Assembly: GCF_000814325.1 (NCBI RefSeq)
Contig: NZ_JPHF01000011.1
Span: 62,001-126,000 of the forward strand
DNA: 64,000 nt
Source: Flavihumibacter sp. ZG627
GTDB taxonomy: Bacteria; Bacteroidota; Bacteroidia; Chitinophagales; Chitinophagaceae
Direction: 5' to 3'
The notes under the pieces were generated by a model, which had not been told where the DNA came from, ran no database searches, and saw nothing but the letters and a program-made list of their open reading frames with translations. Below, in pieces: positions 8,696 through 17,057 of the stretch (positions are counted from its first letter, which is position 1; every line of letters begins with the position of its first letter). A program made the translations under genes and the position numbers.

Positions 8696-9097
8696 ATGAG
8701 CCTATTAAAAAAGAATCTCTCACCCCTGGTTTATTCCTGCAGTGGATGTTCCAGTGCAGCACAAATGAGCAACTGGTTAGCCTTACAATTAGATCGTCAG
8801 CAACTTGCAGAAATGTCATGCATTGCTGGAGTTGGGGGAAATGTGAAAAAACTTGTTCGACTGGCGGCATCAGGAAGAAATATTATTGCAATAGATGGTT
8901 GTCCGCTTGCCTGTACAAAGGCATGCCTTGCTAATCACAATATAAGCGCCGATCTGCATCTGGAATTAAGTGATTTTGGCATTCGTAAAAATCAGCACGA
9001 AGACTTTGATTATGCTGAAGCACGCGAGCTCCTGGAGATAATCAAAGAAAAATATTTTGATGAAAAAACTACAGTCCAGAACACCCTCACAGTCTGA
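8696..9097 (+). CDS. DGC domain putative zinc-binding protein
   Basis: A 133-residue cysteine-rich protein matching the DGC family, named after the Asp-Gly-Cys motif seen here as IDGCPLACTKACL (Cys69, Cys73, Cys77). Further cysteines are Cys15 and Cys18 (YSCSGCSS) and Cys42, so a metal or Fe-S site is likely. The family's function is not established. It is first in a rightward operon opposite the Rrf2 regulator; its last 38 bases overlap the next gene, which suggests translational coupling. The Rrf2 link points to metal, redox or nitric oxide homeostasis, but this is inference. Confidence 0.8.
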   Translation: MSLLKKNLSPLVYSCSGCSSAAQMSNWLALQLDRQQLAEMSCIAGVGGNVKKLVRLAASGRNIIAIDGCPLACTKACLANHNISADLHLELSDFGIRKNQHEDFDYAEARELLEIIKEKYFDEKTTVQNTLTV

Positions 9098-9530
9098 GAC
9101 CATAAAGACAGAAGTAGTTTGTCCAAATGACACCAATCCCATGGGTATACTTCAGGGAGGAAGACTAGTTGAATGGATGGATATAGCTGCTGCAGTGTGT
9201 GCTCAAACACATGCAGGTAAGATATGTGTTACTGCATCTATTGATGAAGTAGCGTTTCGCCACCCGGCTAAGATTGGCGATATTCTGATTATCAATGCAA
9301 GAATAACAAGGGCATTTAGTAGTTCAATGGAGGTGTTGGTGGATGCATTCGCTAAAAAAGTTACGGGCACCACAAAAATTCTTATCAGCGAGGCGTATTT
9401 CACTTTTGTTGCGCTGGATGATATGGGTCATCCTGCTCCCGTAATACCCGTAAAACCTGTAACCGCACAGCAAAAGAAAGATTATGAAGAAGCGATCATT
9501 CGAAAATCTGTAAAAGCAAAAAGACGATAA
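9060..9530 (+). CDS. Acyl-CoA thioesterase (hotdog fold)
   Basis: A 156-residue single hotdog-domain protein of the YciA/BFIT-type acyl-CoA hydrolase group. Marks are the N-terminal PNDTNPMGILQGGRLVEWMD stretch, with the asparagine and GGxxxxxxD arrangement that forms the active site, and the FRHPAKIGDIL strand. The ATG at 9060 is preferred to a TTG one codon upstream. The start lies inside the DGC gene, and the stop shares one base with the next ATG. It hydrolyses acyl-CoA thioesters in the cytoplasm. Why it shares an operon with an Rrf2-controlled gene is unclear. Confidence 0.87.
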   Translation: MKKLQSRTPSQSETIKTEVVCPNDTNPMGILQGGRLVEWMDIAAAVCAQTHAGKICVTASIDEVAFRHPAKIGDILIINARITRAFSSSMEVLVDAFAKKVTGTTKILISEAYFTFVALDDMGHPAPVIPVKPVTAQQKKDYEEAIIRKSVKAKRR

Positions 9531-9970
9531 TGTATAAGGAAATCTTAGATTTTATGGAAAACCAAACCTGTGCAAGTATCTGTTGCATAGATCAGCATGG
9601 GAAGCCATATTGTTTCAATTGTTATTATGCAATACATGCGGACGATGTATACCTGTATTTTAAATCTTCCCCGGATACCTATCATGGTATATCAATACAG
9701 AATAATCCCATAGTGTCAGGAACTATACTGCCAGATAAATTGAATAAACTAATAACAAAGGGAATACAATTTACGGGAACAGTAATATCAGCAGATGGGA
9801 TTTCCGCCATAACAGCGAGTTCATCTTACCATAAAAAATACCCCGTAGGGCTATTAATACCAGGCCAGGTTTTTACTATTAGAATCGAAACAATTAAAAT
9901 GACCGACAGCAGCCTGGGTTTTGGCAAAAAACTAGCCTGGAAAAGGGCGGAAGAAATATCCCTACAGTAA
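9530..9970 (+). CDS. Pyridoxamine 5'-phosphate oxidase-related FMN-binding protein
   Basis: A 146-residue protein with the split-barrel flavin-binding fold of the pyridoxamine 5'-phosphate oxidase superfamily. It opens with a helix and then the strand ASICCIDQHGKPYCFNCYYA; the segment LYFKSSPDTYHGISIQNNPI is the typical FMN-phosphate region. It is too short for, and lacks the C-terminal dimer region of, a true PdxH, so it is more likely a general flavin- or heme-binding reductase-like protein. Its ATG overlaps the thioesterase stop by one base (TAATG), and it is last in the operon before a strong terminator. Confidence 0.77.
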   Translation: MYKEILDFMENQTCASICCIDQHGKPYCFNCYYAIHADDVYLYFKSSPDTYHGISIQNNPIVSGTILPDKLNKLITKGIQFTGTVISADGISAITASSSYHKKYPVGLLIPGQVFTIRIETIKMTDSSLGFGKKLAWKRAEEISLQ

Positions 9971-9975
9971 GCTAT

Positions 9976-10013
9976 AAAGCAGAAACCCCGACAATTATCG
10001 GGGTTTCTGCTTT
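9976..10013. terminator. Strong hairpin terminator between convergent genes
   Basis: A perfect 16-base stem (arms 9976-9991 and 9998-10013, GC-rich core CCCCGA/TCGGGG) with loop CAATTA lies six bases after the stop of the FMN-binding gene. The right arm ends in TTT. It sits between convergent genes and could act in both directions for the upstream operon and the FKBP gene at 10040. Confidence 0.85.
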
Positions 10014-10039
10014 ATATAAAATTATAGCTGAATATCCAA

Positions 10040-10495
10040 TCAAGGCATAATAATTTTTGAAGGAGTACCTATAATTTCAACCAGTTCAATATCGAAAGTG
10101 AGGTCTTCTCCGGCAAGGGGATGATTTGCGTCAAGCAAAATCACTTCTTCCCTGATTTCTGTAATAACTACGGGTACAACCTGTCCCTGACTATTGTTGA
10201 GGTTAAGGCGCATACCAGCTTCAAGGGGCATATCCTCAGGAACCTGTTCGCGTGGGAACTCAATCAGCATTTCCGGATTTTTCGGTCCATATGCATCATC
10301 AACAGGAATCTGCACTGTTTTCTTCTCACCAATAACCATACCCATCACCCCGTTGTCGAAGCCGGCAATCACCTGGCCACTACCCACCTGAAACTCCAAC
10401 GGATCACGACCCTCTGAACTATCAAAAGTAGTTCCATCAGTCAGGCGGCCATGGTAATGAACCTTAACGGTATCGCCGGATTGTACTTGTTGCAT
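10040..10495 (-). CDS. FKBP-type peptidyl-prolyl isomerase, SlyD-like
   Basis: A 151-residue cytoplasmic prolyl isomerase. I place the start at 10495 (MQQVQSGDTVKVHYHG); an upstream in-frame ATG at 10531 gives a 12-residue extension with no counterpart in the family. The FKBP core (VHYHGRLTDGTTFDSSEGRDP, then VIAGFDNGVMGM) is interrupted by an insert-in-flap domain at about residues 70-125 (AYGPKNPEML to NHPLAGEDL), as in SlyD, which combines isomerase and chaperone action. The histidine-rich metal-binding tail of E. coli SlyD is absent. Confidence 0.9.
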   Translation of the reverse strand: MQQVQSGDTVKVHYHGRLTDGTTFDSSEGRDPLEFQVGSGQVIAGFDNGVMGMVIGEKKTVQIPVDDAYGPKNPEMLIEFPREQVPEDMPLEAGMRLNLNNSQGQVVPVVITEIREEVILLDANHPLAGEDLTFDIELVEIIGTPSKIIMP

Positions 10496-10585
10496 AAAAG
10501 ATTTTTTTAAATTGTTCAAATCAGGCAGCAAGTTAAGGGAAAACTGGGAGATAGCGACTCGTTGCTGAAGGCTTATATTTGGAAC

Positions 10586-11851
10586 ATGAAACAGCGTTTA
10601 TTAACCTGCCTCTGGGCATTAATATTATTGACTTCTGCATGCGCTCAGAAATCGACTTCCCATAATAAAAGCGCGAAAGATGCAGAGCCTGTCTTTAACT
10701 CCAAAAACAGAATACAACCCGGAGCAGAGAACTTTAAAGTCTATCTCCCATTGCTTTCAGGGAAAAGGGTAGCGCTATTTGCCAACCAGACCACGGTTGT
10801 TAATGACAGTATACACCTGGTAGATGAATTACGAAACATAGGGGTGAATATCGTTAAAATATTTGCGCCTGAACATGGATTCCGCGGTACAGCAGATGCC
10901 GGGGAAAAGGTGGATAATTCAGTCGATAAGAAGACAGGCATTCAGGTCATCTCCCTGTATGGAAAAAAGAGGAAGCCAAGTGAAGAAGACATGAAAGATG
11001 TTGACATCCTCTTATTTGATATCCAGGATATAGGTGTTCGGTTTTATACCTACATATCATCCCTTGAAGAATTTATGGAAAGTGCCGTTCAGTTCAATAA
11101 ACCATTAGTTGTATTGGACAGGCCAAATCCGAATGGATTTTATATTGATGGTCCGGTTCTTGAAAAACCATTCCGTTCATTTGTTGGTATGCAGGCGGTT
11201 CCAATCGTGTATGGGATGACGATTGGAGAATATGCGAAAATGCTTGCAGGCGAAAATTGGCTCGGCAGTGAATTTCCTGGTAATAAGCTCAGGCTTACTG
11301 TAATACCCTGTATCAACTATACACACAGTAGCAGATATAAATTACCTGTAAAGCCTTCGCCAAACTTACCCGATATGGCCAGTATTTACTGGTATCCGTC
11401 AACCTGTTTGTTTGAAGGGACGGTTCTGAGCGAAGGAAGGGGTACAGATAAACCATTCCAGGTTTTCGGCCATCCCGACCTTCCAAAAAACCTTTATAGT
11501 TTTACGCCTGTTTCACGCGAGGGGGCCAAGGATCCGAAACATAAGGATAAATTATGTTTTGGTTGGAATATTTCGGGAACGCCGGATAAAGTATTGGAAA
11601 CCATAAACAATCAGATCCATCTTGAATATTTACTCGAGGCATATAAACTTTTCCCGGAGAAGAATAAGTTTTTTATTGGTAAGGAAGGGGCCAAACCCAC
11701 AGAGTACTTCTTTAATAAATTATCAGGCAATGCAAAATTAATGGAACAGGTAAAACAACAGTTAACTATGGCTGAGATCAGGCGTTCGTGGGAACCTGGG
11801 CTGAAGGAATTCAAAATTATCAGAAAAAAGTACTTGCTGTATGAAGAGTAA
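10586..11851 (+). CDS. DUF1343/NamZ-type exo-beta-N-acetylmuramidase lipoprotein
   Basis: A 421-residue envelope protein of the DUF1343 family. The characterised Tannerella forsythia member, NamZ, is an exo-beta-N-acetylmuramidase (GH171) that frees MurNAc from peptidoglycan fragments. The chosen start (MKQRLL at 10586) gives a signal with lipobox LTSAC. Family motifs include ALFANQTTVV, KIFAPEHGFRGTADAGE, FDIQDIGVRFYTYISSL and LDRPNPNG. Its last 11 bases overlap the fmt start. The protein probably takes part in recycling peptidoglycan sugar. The activity is inferred from the family. Confidence 0.87.
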   Translation: MKQRLLTCLWALILLTSACAQKSTSHNKSAKDAEPVFNSKNRIQPGAENFKVYLPLLSGKRVALFANQTTVVNDSIHLVDELRNIGVNIVKIFAPEHGFRGTADAGEKVDNSVDKKTGIQVISLYGKKRKPSEEDMKDVDILLFDIQDIGVRFYTYISSLEEFMESAVQFNKPLVVLDRPNPNGFYIDGPVLEKPFRSFVGMQAVPIVYGMTIGEYAKMLAGENWLGSEFPGNKLRLTVIPCINYTHSSRYKLPVKPSPNLPDMASIYWYPSTCLFEGTVLSEGRGTDKPFQVFGHPDLPKNLYSFTPVSREGAKDPKHKDKLCFGWNISGTPDKVLETINNQIHLEYLLEAYKLFPEKNKFFIGKEGAKPTEYFFNKLSGNAKLMEQVKQQLTMAEIRRSWEPGLKEFKIIRKKYLLYEE

Positions 11852-12815
11852 TCAGACAACACAAAAAACGGACTATCATGATCTTCGCATCATTTTCATG
11901 GGTACTCCTGAATTTGCTGTTGCTTCCTTAAACGCATTGGTTTTGGCGGGATGTAATGTTGTGGCAGTGGTAACAGCGCCTGATAAGCCTGCAGGCAGGG
12001 GAATGCAGTTGCAGGAACCTGCAGTGAAAAAATATGCGAAATCAAAAGATATTCCTGTATTGCAGCCCGAAAAACTACGGTCACCCGAATTCATTGATAA
12101 TCTCCGCCAGTTGAAAGCTGATCTGCAGGTAGTAGTGGCTTTCCGGATGCTTCCTGAAATAGTCTGGAATATGGCTCCTATGGGAACCGTAAATGTGCAC
12201 GGCTCTTTATTACCACAATACCGGGGTGCCGCCCCTATTAACTGGGCAATAATCAATGGAGAAAAGATAACTGGTATTACCACATTTAAACTAAAGCATG
12301 AAATAGATACGGGTAATATCCTGCTACAGGAAAAATTAGCGATCAATGAGGACGATAACGCAGGAACTGTTCATGATCGGATGAAAGAACTGGGAGCCCG
12401 ATTGTTGGTGGAAACAGTTATAGGCCTTGCAAGTGGTGAACTGAAAGAAAAACCGCAGCCAGACCAGACCGGGGAGGACATTTCGTTGCATCATGCACCA
12501 AGGATTTTCACTGAAACCTGCAGGATCAACTGGAAACAATCAATTGAAAATTGCCATAATTTAATTCGTGGCCTTTCACCCTATCCGGGGGCATTCACAG
12601 AATTAGAAGGAAAGACCCTTAAAATTTTTGCCGCAACAAAAGAATTTACACATCCACTCGGGCTTCCGGGGAGTTTTGAAACGGACAGGAAAACCTACCT
12701 TAAATTTGCCGCCACAGATGGTTATCTGCACCTGACTGATCTCCAGTTGCAGGGAAAAAAACGACTACCAATAGGTGATTTTTTAAGAGGATACCGATTC
12801 TCGGACAATGTATAA
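11841..12815 (+). CDS. fmt: Methionyl-tRNA formyltransferase
   Basis: Fmt transfers a formyl group from 10-formyltetrahydrofolate to methionyl-tRNA(fMet), making the initiator charge. The N-terminal catalytic domain has RIIFMGTPEFAVASL and the active-site segment VNVHGSLLPQYRGAAPINWAI, including the SLLP loop that binds folate. The smaller C-terminal barrel domain begins near residue 215. At 324 residues it is about family length with a short N-terminal extension (MKSNQTTQKTDYHD). Its start overlaps the NamZ gene by 11 bases. The matching initiator tRNA is at 26486-26557 in this window. Confidence 0.95.
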   Translation: MKSNQTTQKTDYHDLRIIFMGTPEFAVASLNALVLAGCNVVAVVTAPDKPAGRGMQLQEPAVKKYAKSKDIPVLQPEKLRSPEFIDNLRQLKADLQVVVAFRMLPEIVWNMAPMGTVNVHGSLLPQYRGAAPINWAIINGEKITGITTFKLKHEIDTGNILLQEKLAINEDDNAGTVHDRMKELGARLLVETVIGLASGELKEKPQPDQTGEDISLHHAPRIFTETCRINWKQSIENCHNLIRGLSPYPGAFTELEGKTLKIFAATKEFTHPLGLPGSFETDRKTYLKFAATDGYLHLTDLQLQGKKRLPIGDFLRGYRFSDNV

Positions 12816-12821
12816 TTCTAT

Positions 12822-13700
12822 ATGATCAGTTACAATACCAAAGACTGGCTTTCAGTCCTTTTCAATTTTCATAAAGCAGATACATTCAGGAAGTTATTCC
12901 CCATGATGATCGTCATCAGTCTCTATTCATGGGGAGTGGCCTATATTGAAGTGGAAATATTAAAGCTCTCACAAAACAGCACGGTCAAGAATGTATCTAT
13001 CATGCACAACCTGTTGGGCTTTGCAATTTCAATGTTATTGGTATTTCGAACGAATACAGCCTATGATCGCTGGTGGGAGGGGCGGAAGCTTTGGGGTTCA
13101 CTAACCAACAATTCCCGAAATCTCGCTGTCAAGCTGAATGCAATACTGGGGGTAGACGACAACATTAATCGCAACTTTTTCAGGAAGTCTATCCCTCTGT
13201 ATGCAAGTATGCTTCGGGATCATCTCCGTTCAGAAAAAACAAGGCTCGCACTTGACGAAATTGATCATCCTGAACTCGAAATTGATCAAAGCCGACACCT
13301 GCCCAACCAGGTTGCATCACTCATGCTTAAACGAACACATGATCTATATCGAAATAAACAGATCAGTGGCGATCAACTTATAACGCTGAACAATGAACTT
13401 GCTTCCTTTACAGATATTTGTGGGGCATGTGAAAGAATAAAAAATACACCTATCCCCTACTCATATAGTGTATTCATTAAAAAATTTATTTTCATTTATG
13501 TTATCACGCTGCCAATTGGATTCGTGTTCAATCTGGGTTATCTTGTAATTCCGGTTGTAGTATTCGTCTTTTATGTATTGGCAAGTCTGGAGTTGATCGC
13601 AGAAGAAATAGAAGATCCATTTGGTGGTGATGCCAACGATGTTCCTACTGAAAAGTTATCACAGAATATTAAGCTGCACGTAAATGAAATCTTTTCCTAA
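12822..13700 (+). CDS. Bestrophin family ion channel protein
   Basis: A 292-residue protein of the bestrophin/UPF0187 (YneE) family, which forms pentameric anion or cation channels in bacteria. TM segments are at ~28-46, ~60-76, ~215-232 and ~238-260. The family marker LLVFRTNTAYDRWWEGRKLW follows the second TM, and SLELIAEEIEDPFGGDANDVP is the conserved C-terminal segment (EEIExPFG). It follows fmt by six bases and precedes the DUF4403 gene by three, so the three are probably one operon. The ion carried is unknown. Confidence 0.9.
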   Translation: MISYNTKDWLSVLFNFHKADTFRKLFPMMIVISLYSWGVAYIEVEILKLSQNSTVKNVSIMHNLLGFAISMLLVFRTNTAYDRWWEGRKLWGSLTNNSRNLAVKLNAILGVDDNINRNFFRKSIPLYASMLRDHLRSEKTRLALDEIDHPELEIDQSRHLPNQVASLMLKRTHDLYRNKQISGDQLITLNNELASFTDICGACERIKNTPIPYSYSVFIKKFIFIYVITLPIGFVFNLGYLVIPVVVFVFYVLASLELIAEEIEDPFGGDANDVPTEKLSQNIKLHVNEIFS

Positions 13701-13703
13701 ACT

Positions 13704-15134
13704 ATGAATTATTTAAAGGCTTTCAGGTGGTCCTTATGTTTAGTTTTTACATTCTCACTCGCGGTGGGCTGCACCAGTACCCGAAAAACCACTGTTAACC
13801 CTAACTCCATCCCTACATCCAGGTCATTACCACCCCTGACTGAATCAGTGTTGAACATTCCGGTTAAAGTAGTGATAACTCCTTTCCTCAAACAGGCTGA
13901 AAGTATTGCCCCAAAAGAGATAAGATCAGATGGCTGGCCGGAATACATGATTAGCAGTTGTGATTTCAGGTATAAATACAGGTTTGTACGCTCCACTTTT
14001 CAATTTAGCTGTATCAACAACAGGATATCCGTTGCCATGAACGGCAATTACCAGATCGCAGGAAGTAAAACCGTTTGCGTAATGGGGCAATCTGTTTCAC
14101 CATGGATAAATGGAAGTTGTGGATTTGGTAATGAACCTATGCGCAAAGTGAATATCAATCTCATTTCTGATCTCCGGTTCACGCCAGATTACAGGCTTCA
14201 GAGCACCACCAGAACTGAGAAGGTTGTGCCTATTGATAAATGTCTTGTAACTATTTTCAATAACGACGTTACAACAGAGGTCATGGATAGTATTGCCGCT
14301 TCGGTGAATCTGTTCGGCACTAATATTGACAAGATTGTAAAGGAGATGAATTTCAGCAACTACCTAACACCCATTGGAGAAAAAGCCGGTAAGAAAATTC
14401 CGCTTGGAACTTATGGTTTTATGAAACTAAATGCCAGTGCCGTCAGGATGGGACCAATAAATTTTTCTGCAGACACTTTGAGATTTACTGCTGGCGTATC
14501 CTGTTATCCGGAAATTAGCTCTGACAGTATAAACCATAGTGTTACGAAGCACCTACCTCCCTTAACCAACAATACAACTGGTGATGGTTTTGCACTCACT
14601 TCAAATGCTATCTACGATTACAAAACTATTGACAGTTTATTGACGCGTACATTAAGGGACAGATCATTTGAAGTTAAAGGAGAAAAAATCCGGATTGAAA
14701 AGGTTCAGGTAAAGGGTTTGGAGGGCTATATGGTGGAATTCAAAATAACGTTCACCGGAACAAAAAGAGGTACACTCTTTCTAAAGGGCACACCAGATCT
14801 TGAGGTGAGCACTCAGCAACTAACCGTGCCCGATCTGGAATATGACCTTAATTCTTCCAGTATTGTACTAGTTCTTGGTAAAACCTTTTTCAACCGCCAG
14901 ATCCTCGAAAATTTGAGGAAGCAGGCAAAAATAAATGTGAACGAGCTATACTTAAAAAACAAACAGAAAATAGACGATCAATTCAACAGGGAGATTACAA
15001 CGGGCATAAGACTGAAAGGGAACACCAGTGAGCTTAGGTTAAATGGCCTTATTATAAACCGCGACAATGTACAGGTACAGGCCACTCTTACCGGAAATGC
15101 AGATCTGTTAATCAGCAATATACCCGGGCGTTGA
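13704..15134 (+). CDS. DUF4403 family lipoprotein
   Basis: A 476-residue lipoprotein that I assign to DUF4403. It has a signal sequence with lipobox AVGC near residue 23, then a beta-rich extracytoplasmic body. Two similar halves seem present, each with an opening of the form IPVKVVITPFL or IYDYKTIDSLLTRTLRDRSF, which would suit an elongated two-domain molecule. Function is unknown. It follows the bestrophin gene with three bases between and ends directly against the stop of the convergent SET gene, with no room for a terminator. Confidence 0.72.
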   Translation: MNYLKAFRWSLCLVFTFSLAVGCTSTRKTTVNPNSIPTSRSLPPLTESVLNIPVKVVITPFLKQAESIAPKEIRSDGWPEYMISSCDFRYKYRFVRSTFQFSCINNRISVAMNGNYQIAGSKTVCVMGQSVSPWINGSCGFGNEPMRKVNINLISDLRFTPDYRLQSTTRTEKVVPIDKCLVTIFNNDVTTEVMDSIAASVNLFGTNIDKIVKEMNFSNYLTPIGEKAGKKIPLGTYGFMKLNASAVRMGPINFSADTLRFTAGVSCYPEISSDSINHSVTKHLPPLTNNTTGDGFALTSNAIYDYKTIDSLLTRTLRDRSFEVKGEKIRIEKVQVKGLEGYMVEFKITFTGTKRGTLFLKGTPDLEVSTQQLTVPDLEYDLNSSSIVLVLGKTFFNRQILENLRKQAKINVNELYLKNKQKIDDQFNREITTGIRLKGNTSELRLNGLIINRDNVQVQATLTGNADLLISNIPGR

Positions 15135-15518
15135 TCAGGATACGGGAAACCACAACGGGGTTGGATCATCCCAATTACCATTATAGTTTATAAACAATTC
15201 TTCGCCAGCCATAATGTCGCGAACAGTTGTGACCTTAATCAGGTTGTAATCATAATCCATTTCATATTCACAATTACTATTGAAGGAGTGATTATAAAGG
15301 GGAATATATCCCAAGGCCATACAGCATTGGTTAAGATCAGGGCCCCATTCAAAAATATAATCATGCAAGATGGTCTGATCGAGCAAGGCCCGGTCGGCAG
15401 TTGACATTACGATAACCGGACTCTGCTCCACTACTGTACCCGCTGCAATGTTTTCGGAAGAAAACACCCCCCGGCCCATCGAAGAGGTTGGAGCAACAAA
15501 TAAGGAAGGCAAAATCAT
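15135..15518 (-). CDS. Small SET domain protein (putative lysine methyltransferase)
   Basis: A SET-domain protein of about 127 residues. Core motifs are present: GRGVFSSENIAAGTVVE (first strand-turn), YNHSFNSNCEY (NHS-type cofactor-binding motif) and EELFINYN (the catalytic tyrosine region). SET proteins transfer methyl groups from S-adenosylmethionine to lysines; in bacteria the targets are mostly unknown. Start choice is uncertain: ATG at 15518 avoids overlap with mgtE, while ATG at 15548 would overlap its start codon. A longer open frame to 15644 lies inside mgtE and is unlikely. It is tail-to-tail with DUF4403. Confidence 0.8.
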   Translation of the reverse strand: MILPSLFVAPTSSMGRGVFSSENIAAGTVVEQSPVIVMSTADRALLDQTILHDYIFEWGPDLNQCCMALGYIPLYNHSFNSNCEYEMDYDYNLIKVTTVRDIMAGEELFINYNGNWDDPTPLWFPVS

Positions 15519-15534
15519 GATGCAATTTAAACTG

Positions 15535-15542
15535 TAAATTTG
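15535..15542 (+). promoter_or_regulatory. Possible -7 element for mgtE
   Basis: TAAATTTG fits the TAnnTTTG consensus but ends four bases before the mgtE ATG, again implying an almost leaderless message as at prmC. No convincing -33 element is seen. Confidence 0.3.
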
Positions 15543-15546
15543 ATGC

Positions 15547-16941
15547 ATGACCGAAGAATTGGAAACTCCACCATCGCTCAATGAGCAATTTGAAAACCTC
15601 ATCCACCTTGAGGATAAATTGCGCATCCGGGAATTTCTAAACAACCAGAATATCAGTGATGTTGCGGAACTGGTTGATGAATATGATGAGTTTGCCAGTC
15701 AGATCATTGGCAACATGAGTACACATCGTGCTGCCAGTGTATTTAAGATCCTTGATTTTTCTGTTCAGAAGGATGTGATCCAGGAACTTCCCCCTTTAAA
15801 ATCTGCGGAGCTATTAAATGAACTCCCTGCCGATGACCGAACCGCTTTCCTGGAAGAGTTACCCAGCGAAGTAGTAAAAGAGTTGATCAAAACACTTGAT
15901 CCGGAAGAACGCCGGATAACGCTCTCCCTCCTTGGATATCCGGAAGGAAGTGTAGGGAGGCTGATGACTCCTGATTACATTGCTGTGAATAGTGACTGGA
16001 CAATGGCAGAGGTACTTGAGCATATCCGTGATGTGGGTCGTGATTCTGAAACAATTGATGTTATCTATGTTGTGAATGATAAAGGAGAATTTGTGGATGA
16101 CATGCGGATCAGGGAAGTAATTCTGACTAATCCTGAAAAAGTTGTTAGTGAAGTGATCGACTACCGCTTCATTGCTCTGAATGTAAATGACGACCAGGAA
16201 GTTGCCAACCAGATATTCCGTATGAATAACAGGGTGGCCTTACCGGTTGTAGACGATCAAAATATTTTGTTGGGAATTGTGACCATTGATGATGTATTAT
16301 GGGTAGCGAATGAAGAATTCAGTGAAGACATACAACGAATTGGAGGTACGGAAGCATTAGATGAACCTTATCTTGAAATGCCAATATTAAAACTCTTCAA
16401 GAAACGGGTTGTCTGGATGGTTGTACTCTTTATTGGTGAGATGCTCACAGCTACGGCAATGGGCTATTTTGAAGATGAAATTGCAAAGGCTGTGGTATTG
16501 GCCCTTTTTGTACCACTAATAATATCAAGTGGTGGGAATAGCGGCTCACAGGCTTCCACACTTATTATTCAGGCAATGGCTGTAGGCGAAATTACCATTA
16601 GTGACTGGTGGAGAGTTTTAAGACGGGAAATAATTTCCGGTATACTATTAGGATCAGTATTGGGAATAATAGGATTTTTCAGGGTAGTGTTATGGTCGCA
16701 ATTTTTCCCTGATGTTTATGGATCGCATTATTTAATGCTCGGCGCTACTGTTGGTGTTTCGCTGATGGGTGTAATTCTATGGGGAACATTAAGTGGTTCG
16801 ATGTTACCAATATTTCTTAAACGCGCGGGAGCCGATCCTGCGGTATCGTCAGCCCCATTTGTAGCAACATTGGTAGATGTAACGGGATTGATAATATATT
16901 TCTCCGTGGCATACTTCTTTCTCCGGGGACTTATGCTATAA
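15547..16941 (+). CDS. mgtE: Magnesium transporter MgtE
   Basis: A 464-residue magnesium channel of the MgtE family. The helical N domain (residues ~15-135) is followed by two CBS domains (~140-265), opening at GSVGRLMTPDYIAVNSDWTM, that sense cytoplasmic Mg2+. Five TM helices form the pore from ~295 onward. The pore segment has LFVPLIISSGGNSGSQASTL and the LVDVTGLIIYF segment near the end. It stands alone between the divergent SET gene and glmS. Confidence 0.95.
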   Translation: MTEELETPPSLNEQFENLIHLEDKLRIREFLNNQNISDVAELVDEYDEFASQIIGNMSTHRAASVFKILDFSVQKDVIQELPPLKSAELLNELPADDRTAFLEELPSEVVKELIKTLDPEERRITLSLLGYPEGSVGRLMTPDYIAVNSDWTMAEVLEHIRDVGRDSETIDVIYVVNDKGEFVDDMRIREVILTNPEKVVSEVIDYRFIALNVNDDQEVANQIFRMNNRVALPVVDDQNILLGIVTIDDVLWVANEEFSEDIQRIGGTEALDEPYLEMPILKLFKKRVVWMVVLFIGEMLTATAMGYFEDEIAKAVVLALFVPLIISSGGNSGSQASTLIIQAMAVGEITISDWWRVLRREIISGILLGSVLGIIGFFRVVLWSQFFPDVYGSHYLMLGATVGVSLMGVILWGTLSGSMLPIFLKRAGADPAVSSAPFVATLVDVTGLIIYFSVAYFFLRGLML

Positions 16942-16985
16942 GTCTGGAGTATATCATCGGAGCCCCTACAAGCTTACGCAATCGA

Positions 16986-17012
16986 TTGCTTAAATTATTT
17001 TGCCTAAGTTTG
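16986..17012 (+). promoter_or_regulatory. Candidate promoter of glmS
   Basis: TAAGTTTG at 17005-17012 matches the Bacteroidota -7 consensus. A TTG at 16986-16988 could be the -33 element, although its 16-base spacing is shorter than usual. The glmS ATG is 46 bases downstream of the -7 box. Confidence 0.45.
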
Positions 17013-17057
17013 CCAATTATTTAAGTACCCTTCTATTACAAAAGAAATATTGAATTT

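Noticed and set aside
17013-17057. glmS ribozyme upstream of glmS
   Set aside because: The leader is too short and no ribozyme core sequence is present.
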